From Alicyclobacillus pomorum DSM 14955 (GTDB lineage: Bacteria > Bacillota > Bacilli > Alicyclobacillales > Alicyclobacillaceae): a stretch of 64,000 bases of DNA. Positions 14,765 through 23,440 of the stretch are shown in pieces. Made by a program: the position numbers and the translations under genes. How positions within the stretch are numbered: position 1 is the stretch's first letter; each line of letters starts with the position of its first letter. The DNA lies in the NCBI RefSeq assembly GCF_000472905.1, contig NZ_AXAR01000016.1, positions 1 to 64,000 of the forward strand, written 5' to 3'. The notes under the pieces are model-generated. The model made no database searches. It was not told the origin of the DNA and saw nothing but the letters and a program-made list of their open reading frames with translations.

Positions 14765-17700
14765 CTATTCGACGTTGAAATAGCGCGCCTGTGGATGCGC
14801 GAATACGACGGCGGATACACTCGCTTCGGGGTCCATCATGTAGCCATCCGTCAGCTGAACGCCGATATCTTCAGGTTGTAACAGGCGGAACAATTTTTCC
14901 TGGTCTTCGATGTTCGGACACGCTGGGTAACCGAATGACACGCGAATTCCCTGATAGCGCGCTATCCACCGCTCGCGCATGGTCATGTTCGGGGGATCCG
15001 GGATTCCCCACGCGTCGCGCAACATGTGGTGTAAACGTTCGGCGAAGCCTTCCGCGTATTCAATGGCAATGGCCTGAATGGCGTGTGACTTCACGTACTC
15101 GCCGCTGGCCTTCCAGCGCTCTGCGAGGTCTCGGATCCCCCGTCCAGCCGTCACCGTAAACAACGCAATGTAGTCCATTTCACCGCTCGCGACGGGCCGC
15201 AAGAAGTCGGCAAGGCAAAGGTGCGGTGGGTTGGCCTGGCGCGGGAAGTGAAAGCGTTCGAGAACCGTGCGTGCATCGGCGGGATCGTAAACGAGGACCG
15301 TATCCCCGTCCGCTTGTGCCGGGAAGAACCGGTACGCAGCATGCGCCTGGATGCCGCCATCGCGCTCCACCATCTCTGTCAGTTCCTCGACCATTCGCAA
15401 CAGCGATACCGCCTTCTCATTCCCTTCCTGCAACAACTTCTCCACGTTGCCACGAAGCCCGAGATGCTTGCCGAGCAGCATTTGCAAGTTCACATACGGG
15501 CGAATCAAGGACAGTGGATACTGGCGGAGCACATGTCTATCTAAATCTGGCGGTAGATGTACCGGAACATCGTGAGAGATGGTCTTGTCTTTGACTGGAC
15601 CGGTGGATACCGTCGGAGCGGAAGCCACTGTGGATCTGGCCTCCATCTCGATGCGCGCCGCCTCCAATTCCTCCAACAACACATCGCGTTGTTCGGGCGA
15701 ACATAGACGGTTGGCAATGTCCAACCCTTCCATGGCGTCTTTCGCATACGCGACGATCCCTTCGTAACTCGGCTGGATGCGCGTGAACGTAAACTTCTTG
15801 GTCAGTGCAGCACCACCGACCAACAGTGGCAAGGAAACCCCTGCATGGCGCAAATCTTCGGCTGTGGTCACCATTTGGTGGGCGGATTTGACGAGCAGGC
15901 CAGACAATCCAATCATGTCCGGCTGGACGTCTCGAACCGCCTGAATCAGTTGGTCAGGAGACACCTTGATGCCGAGGTTCACCACTTCAAACCCGTTGTT
16001 GGCCAAGATAATTTCGACAAGGTTCTTGCCGATGTCGTGCACATCCCCTTTGACCGTGGCAAGTAGCACCTTGGCTTTGGTGGCCGACTCCGTTTTCTCC
16101 ATGTGCGGTTCCAAAAAGGCCACGGCAGCTTTCATCACTTCTGCGCTTTGCAGGACTTCCGCCACAATCAGCTCGTTGTTGTTGAACAGGCGTCCCACTT
16201 CATTCATGCCGTCCATCAATGGGCCATTGATGATGTCCAGTGGGGACATGGTCAAGAGCGCTTCCGTCAAATCCGGAATCAGTCCTTCTTTGCTGCCATC
16301 CACCACGTAGCGGGCGATGCGCTCGAGCAGTGGCAACGTTTCTTTGGCGACGGTCGGTGTGGACTTTTTTTCGCGATAGAACGCGGTAAACTCAGCCACA
16401 AGCTCCTCGTTCGTCTCAAACAAGAGCCGTTCGCAAAGGCGTCGCTCATCCGGTGAGATATTGGCGTACCGCTCCAGCTTTTCGCTGTTCACGATGGCAT
16501 AGTCGAGACCGGCCTTGGTGCATTCGTAGAGAAAGACGGAGTTCAGAATTTCCCGTCCAGCAGGCGGCAGCCCGAACGACACGTTGCTGATGCCAAGAAT
16601 GGTCGGACAGTCCGGGAGGTGCTCCTTGATGAGACGGATGCCCTCCACCGTCTCCTTCGCGGAGCCGATGTACTTCTCGTCGCCTGTGCCCACCGGGAAC
16701 GTGAGCGGATCGATGATAATGTCTTCAATAGGTAATCCGTACTTGTTCACCAGCAAGTCCACACTGCGCAGTGCGACTTCGAGTTTCCGTTCGCGGGTGA
16801 CTGCCATCCCTTGCTCGTCGATGGTGCCCACGACCAGAGCGGCACCGTAGCGCTTGGCAAGCCCCGCGAACTTCGCCAACCGTGGCTCTCCATCTTCCAG
16901 GTTGGTTGAGTTGATGATGGCCTTACCTTGGCTGTGCTTCAAACCGAGCTCCGCGACTGCTGCGTCGGTGGAGTCAATCATCAGTGGCGCCTTGACCTTT
17001 TTCACGACAAACGGCAAAAACTGCGCCATATCGAGCATTTCGTCTCGGTCTGGGTCAGCCAGGCAAATGTCTATCACCTGCGCCCCGGATTTGACCTGCT
17101 TCCTCGCGATTTCGGACGCTGCTTCAAAGTTCCCCTCGGCAATCAGCTTGCGGAACTTTTTCGATCCAATGACGTTGGTCCGCTCCCCGACCAAAATGGG
17201 GCGGTTGCCGTCTTCGAGGAAGACGGCTTCCAGTCCGGACACCGCGTGATAGCGCTTGGCGGCGGGAATTCTTGGCGCGATGCCAGAAACAGCCTGCCGC
17301 ACGGCTGCAATGTGATCCGGCGTGGTTCCACAACAGCCGCCGACGATGTTGATCCACCCTTGCTCGGCAAACTCTGCCACTTTGACCGCAAAACTTTCCG
17401 GAGTCTCGTGGTAGTGGCCCTCTTCGTCAGGAAGTCCGGCGTTGGGGTAGCAGCTGACGCCACAGGTGGCCAATTGGGACAGGGTGCGGACGTGATCTCG
17501 CATGAACTCGGGACCGGTCGCGCAGTTCAGACCAACAGAAATCGGGTTCAAGTGGCGAACCGCGAGATAAAACGCCTCGATGGTCTGACCCGCGAGTGTG
17601 GTCCCCATCGGTTCAATCGTCCCAGATACCATGACTGGAACCCGACGGCCCGTGGCTTCGAACGCGCGTTGAATTCCAAACCCGGCGGCCTTCACGTTGA

Positions 17701-18199
17701 GCAGGTCCTGCGCAGTCTCCACAAGCAGCAAATCCACGCCGCCTTCCAGCAGGCCAGTGGCTTGTTCGGTGTAGGCCTCTATCAGGCCTTCGAAAGTGGC
17801 ACCGCCTGTGACAGATAAACTTTTGGTGGTCGGCCCCATGGCGCCTGCCACGAAGCGCGGCCACTCTGGTGTACTGAACTTCTCGGCTGCTTTCCTGGCG
17901 AGGACTGCCGCCTGGCGATTCAGCGTGCGGGCGAGGTGACCCAAGCCGTATTCATCGAGCACCAGCGGCGTCGCGCCAAACGTATTGGTTTCAATGACGT
18001 CGGCTCCGGCAGCGAGGTACGCCTCGTGAATGCCGCGAATCACATCTGGTCGCGTCACGGTTAAGTATTCGTTGCACCCGTCGTACAGTGCTCCCCCGAA
18101 ATCTTCTTCCGTGAGAGATTGACGTTGAATCATGGTTCCCATGGCGCCGTCAAGGACGAGAATCTTGTTGGTCAGCGCAGTTTCCAGTTGAGTCCCCAT
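14765..18199 (-). CDS. metH: Cobalamin-dependent methionine synthase
   Basis: 1144 residues with the four MetH modules in order: homocysteine-binding domain (LDGAMGTMIQ, zinc ligands GLNC and GGCCGTTPDH), pterin-binding domain (VGERTNVIGSKKF onward), the cobalamin cap and B12 domain with DVHDIGKNLV (His ligand in D-x-H-x-x-G) and LSGLLVKS, and a C-terminal AdoMet activation domain (ERWIARYQGIRVSFGYPACPN). It transfers the methyl of 5-methyl-THF to homocysteine. Transcription starts behind an S-box riboswitch with a terminator. GGGGGATG precedes the ATG. Use of B12 fits a cell that also imports cobalt. Confidence 0.97.
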   Translation of the reverse strand: MGTQLETALTNKILVLDGAMGTMIQRQSLTEEDFGGALYDGCNEYLTVTRPDVIRGIHEAYLAAGADVIETNTFGATPLVLDEYGLGHLARTLNRQAAVLARKAAEKFSTPEWPRFVAGAMGPTTKSLSVTGGATFEGLIEAYTEQATGLLEGGVDLLLVETAQDLLNVKAAGFGIQRAFEATGRRVPVMVSGTIEPMGTTLAGQTIEAFYLAVRHLNPISVGLNCATGPEFMRDHVRTLSQLATCGVSCYPNAGLPDEEGHYHETPESFAVKVAEFAEQGWINIVGGCCGTTPDHIAAVRQAVSGIAPRIPAAKRYHAVSGLEAVFLEDGNRPILVGERTNVIGSKKFRKLIAEGNFEAASEIARKQVKSGAQVIDICLADPDRDEMLDMAQFLPFVVKKVKAPLMIDSTDAAVAELGLKHSQGKAIINSTNLEDGEPRLAKFAGLAKRYGAALVVGTIDEQGMAVTRERKLEVALRSVDLLVNKYGLPIEDIIIDPLTFPVGTGDEKYIGSAKETVEGIRLIKEHLPDCPTILGISNVSFGLPPAGREILNSVFLYECTKAGLDYAIVNSEKLERYANISPDERRLCERLLFETNEELVAEFTAFYREKKSTPTVAKETLPLLERIARYVVDGSKEGLIPDLTEALLTMSPLDIINGPLMDGMNEVGRLFNNNELIVAEVLQSAEVMKAAVAFLEPHMEKTESATKAKVLLATVKGDVHDIGKNLVEIILANNGFEVVNLGIKVSPDQLIQAVRDVQPDMIGLSGLLVKSAHQMVTTAEDLRHAGVSLPLLVGGAALTKKFTFTRIQPSYEGIVAYAKDAMEGLDIANRLCSPEQRDVLLEELEAARIEMEARSTVASAPTVSTGPVKDKTISHDVPVHLPPDLDRHVLRQYPLSLIRPYVNLQMLLGKHLGLRGNVEKLLQEGNEKAVSLLRMVEELTEMVERDGGIQAHAAYRFFPAQADGDTVLVYDPADARTVLERFHFPRQANPPHLCLADFLRPVASGEMDYIALFTVTAGRGIRDLAERWKASGEYVKSHAIQAIAIEYAEGFAERLHHMLRDAWGIPDPPNMTMRERWIARYQGIRVSFGYPACPNIEDQEKLFRLLQPEDIGVQLTDGYMMDPEASVSAVVFAHPQARYFNVE

Positions 18200-18275
18200 A
18201 CGGACATCCCCCTGATTGTTCTCTGTGAGCGATTTGCAAATCGCTGGTCTGTATATAGCACCTCATCCACCTGTA

Positions 18276-18303
18276 CACAAAAAGCGCCCAAAAGGGCGCT
18301 CGT
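18276..18303 (-). terminator. Intrinsic terminator of the S-box leader
   Basis: On the minus strand AGCGCCC-TTTT-GGGCGCT (18300 to 18283) is followed by TTTTGTG. It lies between the SAM aptamer and metH, the usual expression platform that stops transcription when SAM is bound. Confidence 0.85.
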
Positions 18304-18319
18304 ACGACGACGTATCACC

Positions 18320-18437
18320 CTTATCTTCCGAATCCGTGTGTATCATCGCACACACGGTTCGCTGGAATTGGCACCTCGTGCATTTTACACAGGTTGCCGG
18401 GCTTCATAGGGCCAGTCCCTCAGCCACTCTTGATAAG
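18320..18437 (-). ncRNA. SAM-I (S-box) riboswitch
   Basis: The minus strand shows the conserved S-box core: CTTATCAAGAGTGGCTGAGG at the 5' side, then GGACTGGCCC, GAAGCCCGGCAACC, GGTGCCAATTCC, AGCGAA and the closing GATAAG (18320-18325) that pairs with CTTATC (18432-18437) as helix P1. It controls metH-yitJ: SAM binding favours the downstream terminator, and low SAM allows read-through. Confidence 0.95.
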
Positions 18438-18583
18438 GTATCAAGTTTGATGTTGCGTTTTGCAAAATTTTATTGAAGTGTTTCAGCGCGATGAAACCTT
18501 GCTTTCCAGTGTTGCACGAAACACTACAGGTGGTGCGCAACCAAGCTGATGTCGGTATTTTGCGAAACACTGAATTTATACGA

Positions 18584-18611
18584 AGTATATCACAGATTTT
18601 GCGTTTGTACA
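18584..18611 (-). promoter_or_regulatory. Possible sigma-A promoter of the metH leader
   Basis: -35 TGTACA (18606-18611), 16-base spacer, -10 TATACT (18584-18589). The predicted RNA would start about 140 bases before the riboswitch. The stretch between holds AGTGTT-N6-AACACT (18508-18525) and nothing else recognised. Confidence 0.4.
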
Positions 18612-18707
18612 GTAGATTGCTTCCCGGTCCTTGGTTGGAGTACGCCTATTCGACTGGCCCCGGCCCCTTGCCCGGCTGAAACGCCCTCCGCTCACGCAGG
18701 ATGACAA

Positions 18708-19499
18708 TTACAAACTGCGCACCATGCCTCCGTCGACCAGGATGGATTGTCCTGTGATGTATCCGTTCGCTGCCGATCCCAGAAACACGGCCAACGCTGC
18801 AAACTCGTCCGGATGCCCGTAGCGCCCCAAGGGGATTTGCGACTTCCTAAGCGCCTCAACTTCTTCTATCGAAATTCCCTTTCGCTTTGCGAAACTTGCG
18901 TCCAATGCAGCCACCCGATCCGTAGCGATGCGGCCGGGTCCAAGCGTGTTCACCAGAATATTGTCTTTCGCCAACTCCGTCGCCAATGATTTGGAGAGAC
19001 CCGCAATCGCGGCGCGGAAGGTATTGGACAAGATCAGGTTGTCAATCGGTTGCTTGATGGAGGAGGAAGCAAAATTGACAATCCGCCCCCACTGTTGCGC
19101 TCGCATGTGCGGCAACGCCAGTCGCACCGCGCGTACCACGCTCATTAACGACAACTGAAATGCATCTTCCCACTGTTGCAATGTCACTGAATCGAACGAA
19201 CCTTCCGCGGGTCCACCCGCGTTGTTGATCAAAATGTCAACGCCCCCAAACGTCTGTTCGACCTCCGCGAATGTCCGTTCGATGTCCTCTGGCACGGATA
19301 CGTCCGCCACACACCACGCGACATGAACATTGCCTGTGTCGCGGCGAATTTCATCTACAGCCCGCTCCAGCGCCGCGGCACTGCGACTGGTCAACATAAC
19401 TCGAGCACCTTCTGCAGCAAACTTTTTCGCCGTCGCAAAACCTAAGCCACGACTGGCTGCAGTCACAAGCACTGTTTTGTTGGTTACACCGAGTTCCAC
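18708..19499 (-). CDS. SDR-family protein with substituted catalytic Tyr and Lys
   Basis: About 263 residues. The Rossmann motif TAASRGLGFATAK (T-G-x3-G-x-G type), NNAGG and the C-terminal ITGQSILVDGG identify a short-chain dehydrogenase/reductase, close to 3-oxoacyl-ACP-reductase-like proteins. The usual Y-x-A-S-K site reads S-N-T-F-R (ILSNTFRAAIAGLSKSLA), so both the catalytic Tyr and Lys are replaced. A subgroup of SDR proteins has this form; its activity is unclear. GTG at 19499 behind GGGGGATG is chosen over an upstream frame to 19571. Confidence 0.82.
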   Translation of the reverse strand: MELGVTNKTVLVTAASRGLGFATAKKFAAEGARVMLTSRSAAALERAVDEIRRDTGNVHVAWCVADVSVPEDIERTFAEVEQTFGGVDILINNAGGPAEGSFDSVTLQQWEDAFQLSLMSVVRAVRLALPHMRAQQWGRIVNFASSSIKQPIDNLILSNTFRAAIAGLSKSLATELAKDNILVNTLGPGRIATDRVAALDASFAKRKGISIEEVEALRKSQIPLGRYGHPDEFAALAVFLGSAANGYITGQSILVDGGMVRSL

Positions 19500-19880
19500 G
19501 TGACATCCCCCTATCTTCTCGTCTCCCGTACTATCATACACCCAATTGTCCAACTCATTGTGCTTACACATCTACAATGACCGATGCAACACAGACAGTG
19601 CCTTTAGTCCGGCAATGGTTTCACAGGTTTGGCGCCACAGCGCGTGTCGTGGATGAGATCCCTGTCTCCCCGCTCGCCGCCGCCCAGAACAATTGGCGCT
19701 TGCACCATATCCCCCAACAATGGTGTTTCCCGCCTCCGTAGAAGTCGTCGCCAATGGGCCCACTTCCCAAAAAGGTTTTCAGAATCCTACCACATCGCCA
19801 GCGACATCGACGCACAGCGTTTTCCAACATTCCGTTACAGTGGTTCGCCGCTAATAAACTACTTCACAGAAATTTATTCT
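19500..19880. other. Intergenic stretch without a supported gene
   Basis: Open frames on both strands here are short, lack good ribosome binding sites and match no family known to me. It lies upstream of the SDR gene and presumably holds its promoter, but no clear -35/-10 pair was found. Confidence 0.45.
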
Positions 19881-19913
19881 AAAACAAAGGCGCCCGAGGG
19901 GCGCCTTTGTTTT
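19881..19913 (-). terminator. Strong intrinsic terminator (15-bp stem)
   Basis: AAAACAAAGGCGCCC (19881-19895) and GGGCGCCTTTGTTTT (19899-19913) pair perfectly around a 3-base loop. It touches the stop codon of the small minus-strand gene at 19912-20106 and can act in both directions. Confidence 0.85.
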
Positions 19914-20106
19914 ACAAGTTCTCTGGATTGGTGGTTCCGGCCTCTACATTGACACGCTCCTCCTGATGTGGGATTTCTGGAGCAATGCCACCTTCGTCCC
20001 GCATCCGGTCAATGCCGTCCACGACAGATTCGAGGATCACGGCGTCTAGTGCTTGATGGCCCGCCCTCTCAGAATCGGTGTCGATATCAGATTTGCGCTT
20101 GTTCAT
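19912..20106 (-). CDS. Small acidic hypothetical protein (64 aa)
   Basis: ATG at 20106 follows GGAGGGGG at a normal distance, and the gene ends in a strong terminator, so it is a real transcription unit. The product is hydrophilic, has no membrane segment or Cys and begins MNKRKSDIDTDSERAGHQAL. I recognise no family. Its neighbour at 20240 is of similar size and also has its own terminator. Similar small hydrophilic proteins in spore formers are often sporulation products, but nothing here proves that. Confidence 0.6.
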   Translation of the reverse strand: MNKRKSDIDTDSERAGHQALDAVILESVVDGIDRMRDEGGIAPEIPHQEERVNVEAGTTNPENL

Positions 20107-20180
20107 GTTTGCCCCCCTCCCCATTACCATGACCGTACGCCGTGGTCTTCATTCTCACTCGGCATGTTGTCATTCCTAAA

Positions 20181-20207
20181 AACAAAAAGGGAGTCCGAGG
20201 ACTCCCT
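20181..20207 (-). terminator. Intrinsic terminator of the small gene at 20240
   Basis: AGGGAGTCC (20188-20196) and GGACTCCCT (20199-20207) form a hairpin; on the minus strand TTTTTGTTTTT follows. Confidence 0.85.
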
Positions 20208-20239
20208 GGGGTGTGAAACTTCACAGTGCCATGCTTGAT

Positions 20240-20428
20240 TCAGTTGGAGCGACGGCCCAGGTGCGGCACATTCGCCCGGTGAATCTGCTTCCACGGTATC
20301 GGCGTTAACGCAGCGTCGTGAAACGCCCGGTCATGCCGCCCTACGATAGCCTCGTAGCGGTCATTGCTCAGCAGTGCGCCAGAAAACGTGAGTGCATCGT
20401 TATGGTTTTCCGTGTGTTCGTTTGACAT
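20240..20428 (-). CDS. Small hypothetical protein (62 aa)
   Basis: ATG at 20428 follows GGGGGGTGG and begins MSNEHTENHNDALTFSGALL. It contains His-rich and basic stretches and no membrane segment. Its own terminator lies 33 bases after the stop. No family is recognised. It stands between glyQS and another orphan small gene. Confidence 0.55.
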   Translation of the reverse strand: MSNEHTENHNDALTFSGALLSNDRYEAIVGRHDRAFHDAALTPIPWKQIHRANVPHLGRRSN

Positions 20429-20482
20429 GTAAGCCACCCCCCGTTGTATGGTGTACCCATTCCTCAGGGGTTTCATCCCACA

Positions 20483-21862
20483 TCAAAAGGAGACCTTTTC
20501 ACGGATCCACGCATTAAGGTCCGCAATCGGAACGCGCGACTGTTCCATCGTGTCCCGGTCGCGGATGGTTACGCAACCGTCTTCCTCGGACTGAAAGTCG
20601 TACGTAATACAAAACGGCGTGCCAATCTCATCGTGACGACGGTACCGTTTCCCGATGGAACCAGAGTCGTCATAGTCCACCATGAATTCCTTCACCAATT
20701 GTTCGTACACCTTTGTCGCACCGTCAGCGAGCTTCTTGCTCAACGGGAACACAGCCGCTTTGTATGGCGCAATCGCCGGATGAAAATGCAGCACCGTGCG
20801 CACATCGCCAGCTTCCAAGGTTTGCTCCTCGTAAGCGTCCGCAAAGATGGCCAGCAACAGTCGATCCGCGCCGATAGAAGGCTCAATCACGTAAGGCACG
20901 AATGGCTCTTTTCCCTCCTCGGACACTGTGAAATCTTCATGAGAGTACTCCTGATGCTGCGTCAAATCGTAATTGGTCCTATCCGCTACCCCGAGCAACT
21001 CACCCCAACCAAATGGGAAATTGTACTCCACGTCCGTTGTCGCGGAACTATAGTGAGAAAGCTGTTCCTTCTCGTGGTCGCGCAGCCGCAGATTTTCCTT
21101 TTTCAGGCCTAGCGACAGCAGCCAGTCGTAGCAGAACTGACGCCAATAGGAAAACCACTCTACATCAGAGCCTGGTTCACAGAAAAACTCGAGCTCCATC
21201 TGCTCAAACTCGCGAGTGCGGAAAATAAAGTTGCCCGGCGTGATCTCGTTGCGAAAACTCTTCCCGATTTGGCCGATGCCGAACGGCAGCTTCTTCCGCA
21301 TGGTGCGCTGCACGTGCTTAAAATTCACAAATATCCCCTGCGCCGTCTCCGGCCGCAAAAAGATTTCGTTCGCGGCTTCATCCGTGACTCCCTGATGGGT
21401 TTTAAACATCATGTTGAACTGCCGAATTGGCGTAAATTCCTTGCTCCCACACACTGGGCACGAGACCTGGTATTCCTGGATAAGATTTTCCATCTCCGTG
21501 AACGAGAGCCCGTCCACAATCTTCTCAACGCCTTGCGCAGCCAGTGCATCTTCAATGAGCTTGTCGGCTCTGTGACGTGCCTTGCAAGACTTGCAGTCAA
21601 TCATGGGGTCATTAAAGTTGCCGACGTGTCCCGAAGCCACCCAAACCTGGCGATTCATCAAAATCGCGGAGTCGAGCCCAACGTTGTAGGGAGACTCCTG
21701 GATAAACTTCTTCCACCAAGCCCGCTTAATGTTGTTCTTCAGTTCCACACCAAGCGGTCCGTAGTCCCACGTATTCGCAAGCCCGCCGTAAATGTCCGAG
21801 CCAGGAAAAATAAATCCTCTGTGTTTCGCGAGTGCAACGAGTTGTTCCATCGTGACTGTCAT
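20483..21862 (-). CDS. glyQS: Glycyl-tRNA synthetase, alpha2 type
   Basis: About 459 residues, a class II synthetase of the single-chain eukaryote/archaea-like type used by many Bacillota. Seen: [21 protein letters not shown] near the N-terminus, a zinc ribbon (CKSCKARH and CPVCGS), the class II motif 2/3 regions [12 protein letters not shown] and [25 protein letters not shown], and a C-terminal anticodon-binding domain. It charges tRNA-Gly. ATG at 21862 lies 7 bases behind GGAGGAAAA. No T-box was found in the short leader. Confidence 0.96.
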   Translation of the reverse strand: MTVTMEQLVALAKHRGFIFPGSDIYGGLANTWDYGPLGVELKNNIKRAWWKKFIQESPYNVGLDSAILMNRQVWVASGHVGNFNDPMIDCKSCKARHRADKLIEDALAAQGVEKIVDGLSFTEMENLIQEYQVSCPVCGSKEFTPIRQFNMMFKTHQGVTDEAANEIFLRPETAQGIFVNFKHVQRTMRKKLPFGIGQIGKSFRNEITPGNFIFRTREFEQMELEFFCEPGSDVEWFSYWRQFCYDWLLSLGLKKENLRLRDHEKEQLSHYSSATTDVEYNFPFGWGELLGVADRTNYDLTQHQEYSHEDFTVSEEGKEPFVPYVIEPSIGADRLLLAIFADAYEEQTLEAGDVRTVLHFHPAIAPYKAAVFPLSKKLADGATKVYEQLVKEFMVDYDDSGSIGKRYRRHDEIGTPFCITYDFQSEEDGCVTIRDRDTMEQSRVPIADLNAWIREKVSF

Positions 21863-21973
21863 ACATTTTCCTCCGTTCCCAAACTGCACATAGCGCTATG
21901 ATACTTGATTTCACCGTCGGTGTCTAACGGTCAACGGCCACTTCGCACGAGACGGGCGGTCGCAAACGCTGTT

Positions 21974-22003
21974 TTGACGCAAAGAAATTCCCCACCGTAT
22001 AAT
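21974..22003 (+). promoter_or_regulatory. Sigma-A promoter of the second HAD phosphatase gene
   Basis: -35 TTGACG (21974-21979), 18-base spacer, -10 TATAAT (21998-22003), upstream of the plus-strand gene starting near 22062. Confidence 0.6.
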
Positions 22004-22061
22004 GGGCGAAGTAGAGGTAGCAGGCTAAGCCTGAAGTCCGTGTCAGCTGGGAGTGGGAAAT

Positions 22062-22865
22062 GTGGATCATCATGGACATCAACGGACCATCGAAGCTGTG
22101 TTTTTAGACATCGATGGGACCATCTTTTACGACGGAACATTGATTGAGAGCGCCAAGGAGGCTGTTCGGCTGCTCCAAAGACAAAACATACGTGTCGCGC
22201 TGTGCACAGGACGCTCCATCCTACACACCACCGAAGTGCAACAGACACTGAACATTTCGCACGCCACGTACTTTAATGGGGGCTTAGCCATTTCGGACGG
22301 CGACGTTGTCTTATCTAGTCCGATGGAGGAAGATGTCGTACAGCGTGCAATTAATTTCAGCGAGCGGAACGACATTCCCATCATACTGCACTCCCTGTCC
22401 CGAACACTGGTCTTTCATCCGCTTCCCGACAAATACCTGCCCATCATCGAATCGTTCAAGTATCCACCGCTGCAACGAGTCTCGCGAAACGAATGGACCG
22501 CAGCCGAAGAACAGATCTACCAAATGAATTTGTTCATGAGCGGAACGTGGGACCAGAAAGTACAAAACGAATTCCCAGAATGTTTGCTATACCGATGGCA
22601 TGATGAGGCCGTAGATCTGCAGAAGCGGGGCTGCGACAAAATTCACGGGGCGACGGCACTTCTCCATCGATGGAACATTTCAAAAGAACGCGCAATGCAC
22701 ATCGGTGACGGAGGTAACGATATACGGATGTTTCAAGAATTGGGTGTCTCTGTGGCGATGGGAAATGCCACTGACGAAGTCAAAAAGCACGCCAAACTTG
22801 AGACAGCACCAGCCTATGAGAATGGAGTCTACCTCGCCCTCAAACGGTTGCACCTCATACCGTAA
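22062..22865 (+). CDS. HAD-superfamily Cof-type phosphatase
   Basis: About 267 residues with HAD motifs AVFLDIDGTIFYDG (nucleophile Asp), LCTGRS (motif II), a Lys region near LQKRGCDKIHGATAL, and IGDGGNDIRMFQELG (motif IV), plus the C2 cap between. Cytosolic phosphatase of unknown substrate, paralogous in type to the gene at 1277. GTG at 22062 is favoured because GGGAG lies about 8 bases upstream; GTG at 22053 is a second option. It is a single-gene unit with its own promoter and a hairpin after the stop. Confidence 0.85.
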   Translation: MDHHGHQRTIEAVFLDIDGTIFYDGTLIESAKEAVRLLQRQNIRVALCTGRSILHTTEVQQTLNISHATYFNGGLAISDGDVVLSSPMEEDVVQRAINFSERNDIPIILHSLSRTLVFHPLPDKYLPIIESFKYPPLQRVSRNEWTAAEEQIYQMNLFMSGTWDQKVQNEFPECLLYRWHDEAVDLQKRGCDKIHGATALLHRWNISKERAMHIGDGGNDIRMFQELGVSVAMGNATDEVKKHAKLETAPAYENGVYLALKRLHLIP

Positions 22866-22921
22866 ATCATTCACTGGCTTTCGAATATGCGGGTATACGC
22901 GTGATTCAGTCGGAATGTGGT

Positions 22922-22948
22922 GAAAAGTGCCGGACCATGGCGCTTTTC
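22922..22948 (+). terminator. Hairpin between HAD gene and yneA, likely bidirectional terminator
   Basis: GAAAAGTGCC (22922-22931) pairs with GGCGCTTTTC (22939-22948) with one G-U pair. It lies between two convergent genes. A separate perfect palindrome ATTCCCATGGGAAT follows at 22952-22965. Confidence 0.6.
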
Positions 22949-22984
22949 ATCATTCCCATGGGAATCACCCTTAACATGCATGCC

Positions 22985-23293
22985 TCAGGGGTTGGGTAAA
23001 ACCAGCCTATCTCCCGGATGCAGGTCCGCCGACTGCAAATGATTCATTTCCATCATTTCATCTACAACGCCTCGAGGATCTCCGCCATGTGTCAAATGAG
23101 ACGCAATGGACCAAAGGGTATCCCCTTGTTCCACAATGTACGAGCTGCGCTTCGTATACGCAGATGCAACACTCCCCGACTGATGGCACAACAACCCAAT
23201 GCCAACGGTCCAACACACTGCGTACAACAGGAGAATCCCTGCAAGCCGACTCCTCCTGTTCTTGCGATGCGCGCCATGATGCCGATGGTACAT
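22985..23293 (-). CDS. yneA: YneA-like LysM protein, SOS cell-division inhibitor
   Basis: 102 residues: basic N-terminus, one membrane span (LAGILLLYAVCWTVGIGLLC) and a C-terminal LysM domain (YIVEQGDTLWSIASHL to LHPGDRLVLP). This is the layout of B. subtilis YneA, which blocks division during DNA damage and is encoded divergently from lexA, as here. Three LexA boxes lie in the shared promoter region. ATG at 23293 follows GAGGGGG. Function is inferred from layout and context. Confidence 0.85.
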   Translation of the reverse strand: MYHRHHGAHRKNRRSRLAGILLLYAVCWTVGIGLLCHQSGSVASAYTKRSSYIVEQGDTLWSIASHLTHGGDPRGVVDEMMEMNHLQSADLHPGDRLVLPNP

Positions 23294-23308
23294 CAATAAT
23301 CCCCCTCA

Positions 23309-23322
23309 CGAACATTTGTTCT
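23309..23322. promoter_or_regulatory. LexA (SOS) box 1, yneA side
   Basis: CGAACATTTGTTCT matches the Gram-positive LexA consensus CGAACATATGTTCG with two changes. It is 16 bases from the yneA start. Confidence 0.85.
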
Positions 23323-23339
23323 GTTGGAGATTATATATA

Positions 23340-23353
23340 CGAACATACGTTCC
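23340..23353. promoter_or_regulatory. LexA (SOS) box 2, centre of the lexA-yneA region
   Basis: CGAACATACGTTCC matches the LexA consensus with two changes. It lies midway between the divergent genes. Confidence 0.85.
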
Positions 23354-23366
23354 GTCAAGCCGCATG

Positions 23367-23380
23367 CGAACAAACGTTTG
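23367..23380. promoter_or_regulatory. LexA (SOS) box 3, lexA side
   Basis: CGAACAAACGTTTG keeps both conserved half-site cores. The same 14-mer occurs in the recA promoter at 56146-56159 (opposite strand). Confidence 0.8.
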
Positions 23381-23440
23381 CAAACACTAGGGTGCGTTGG
23401 TATACTGTTACCAAGTTCAGTGAATCGGAGGAGTATTGCA

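Noticed and set aside
16928-17818. Long plus-strand open frame opposite metH
   Set aside because: It lies wholly antisense to a clear MetH, lacks any family motif and is explained by codon bias of the minus-strand gene.
21863-21960. T-box leader before glyQS
   Set aside because: The leader is too short and no AGGGTGGNACCGCG-type T-box core is present.
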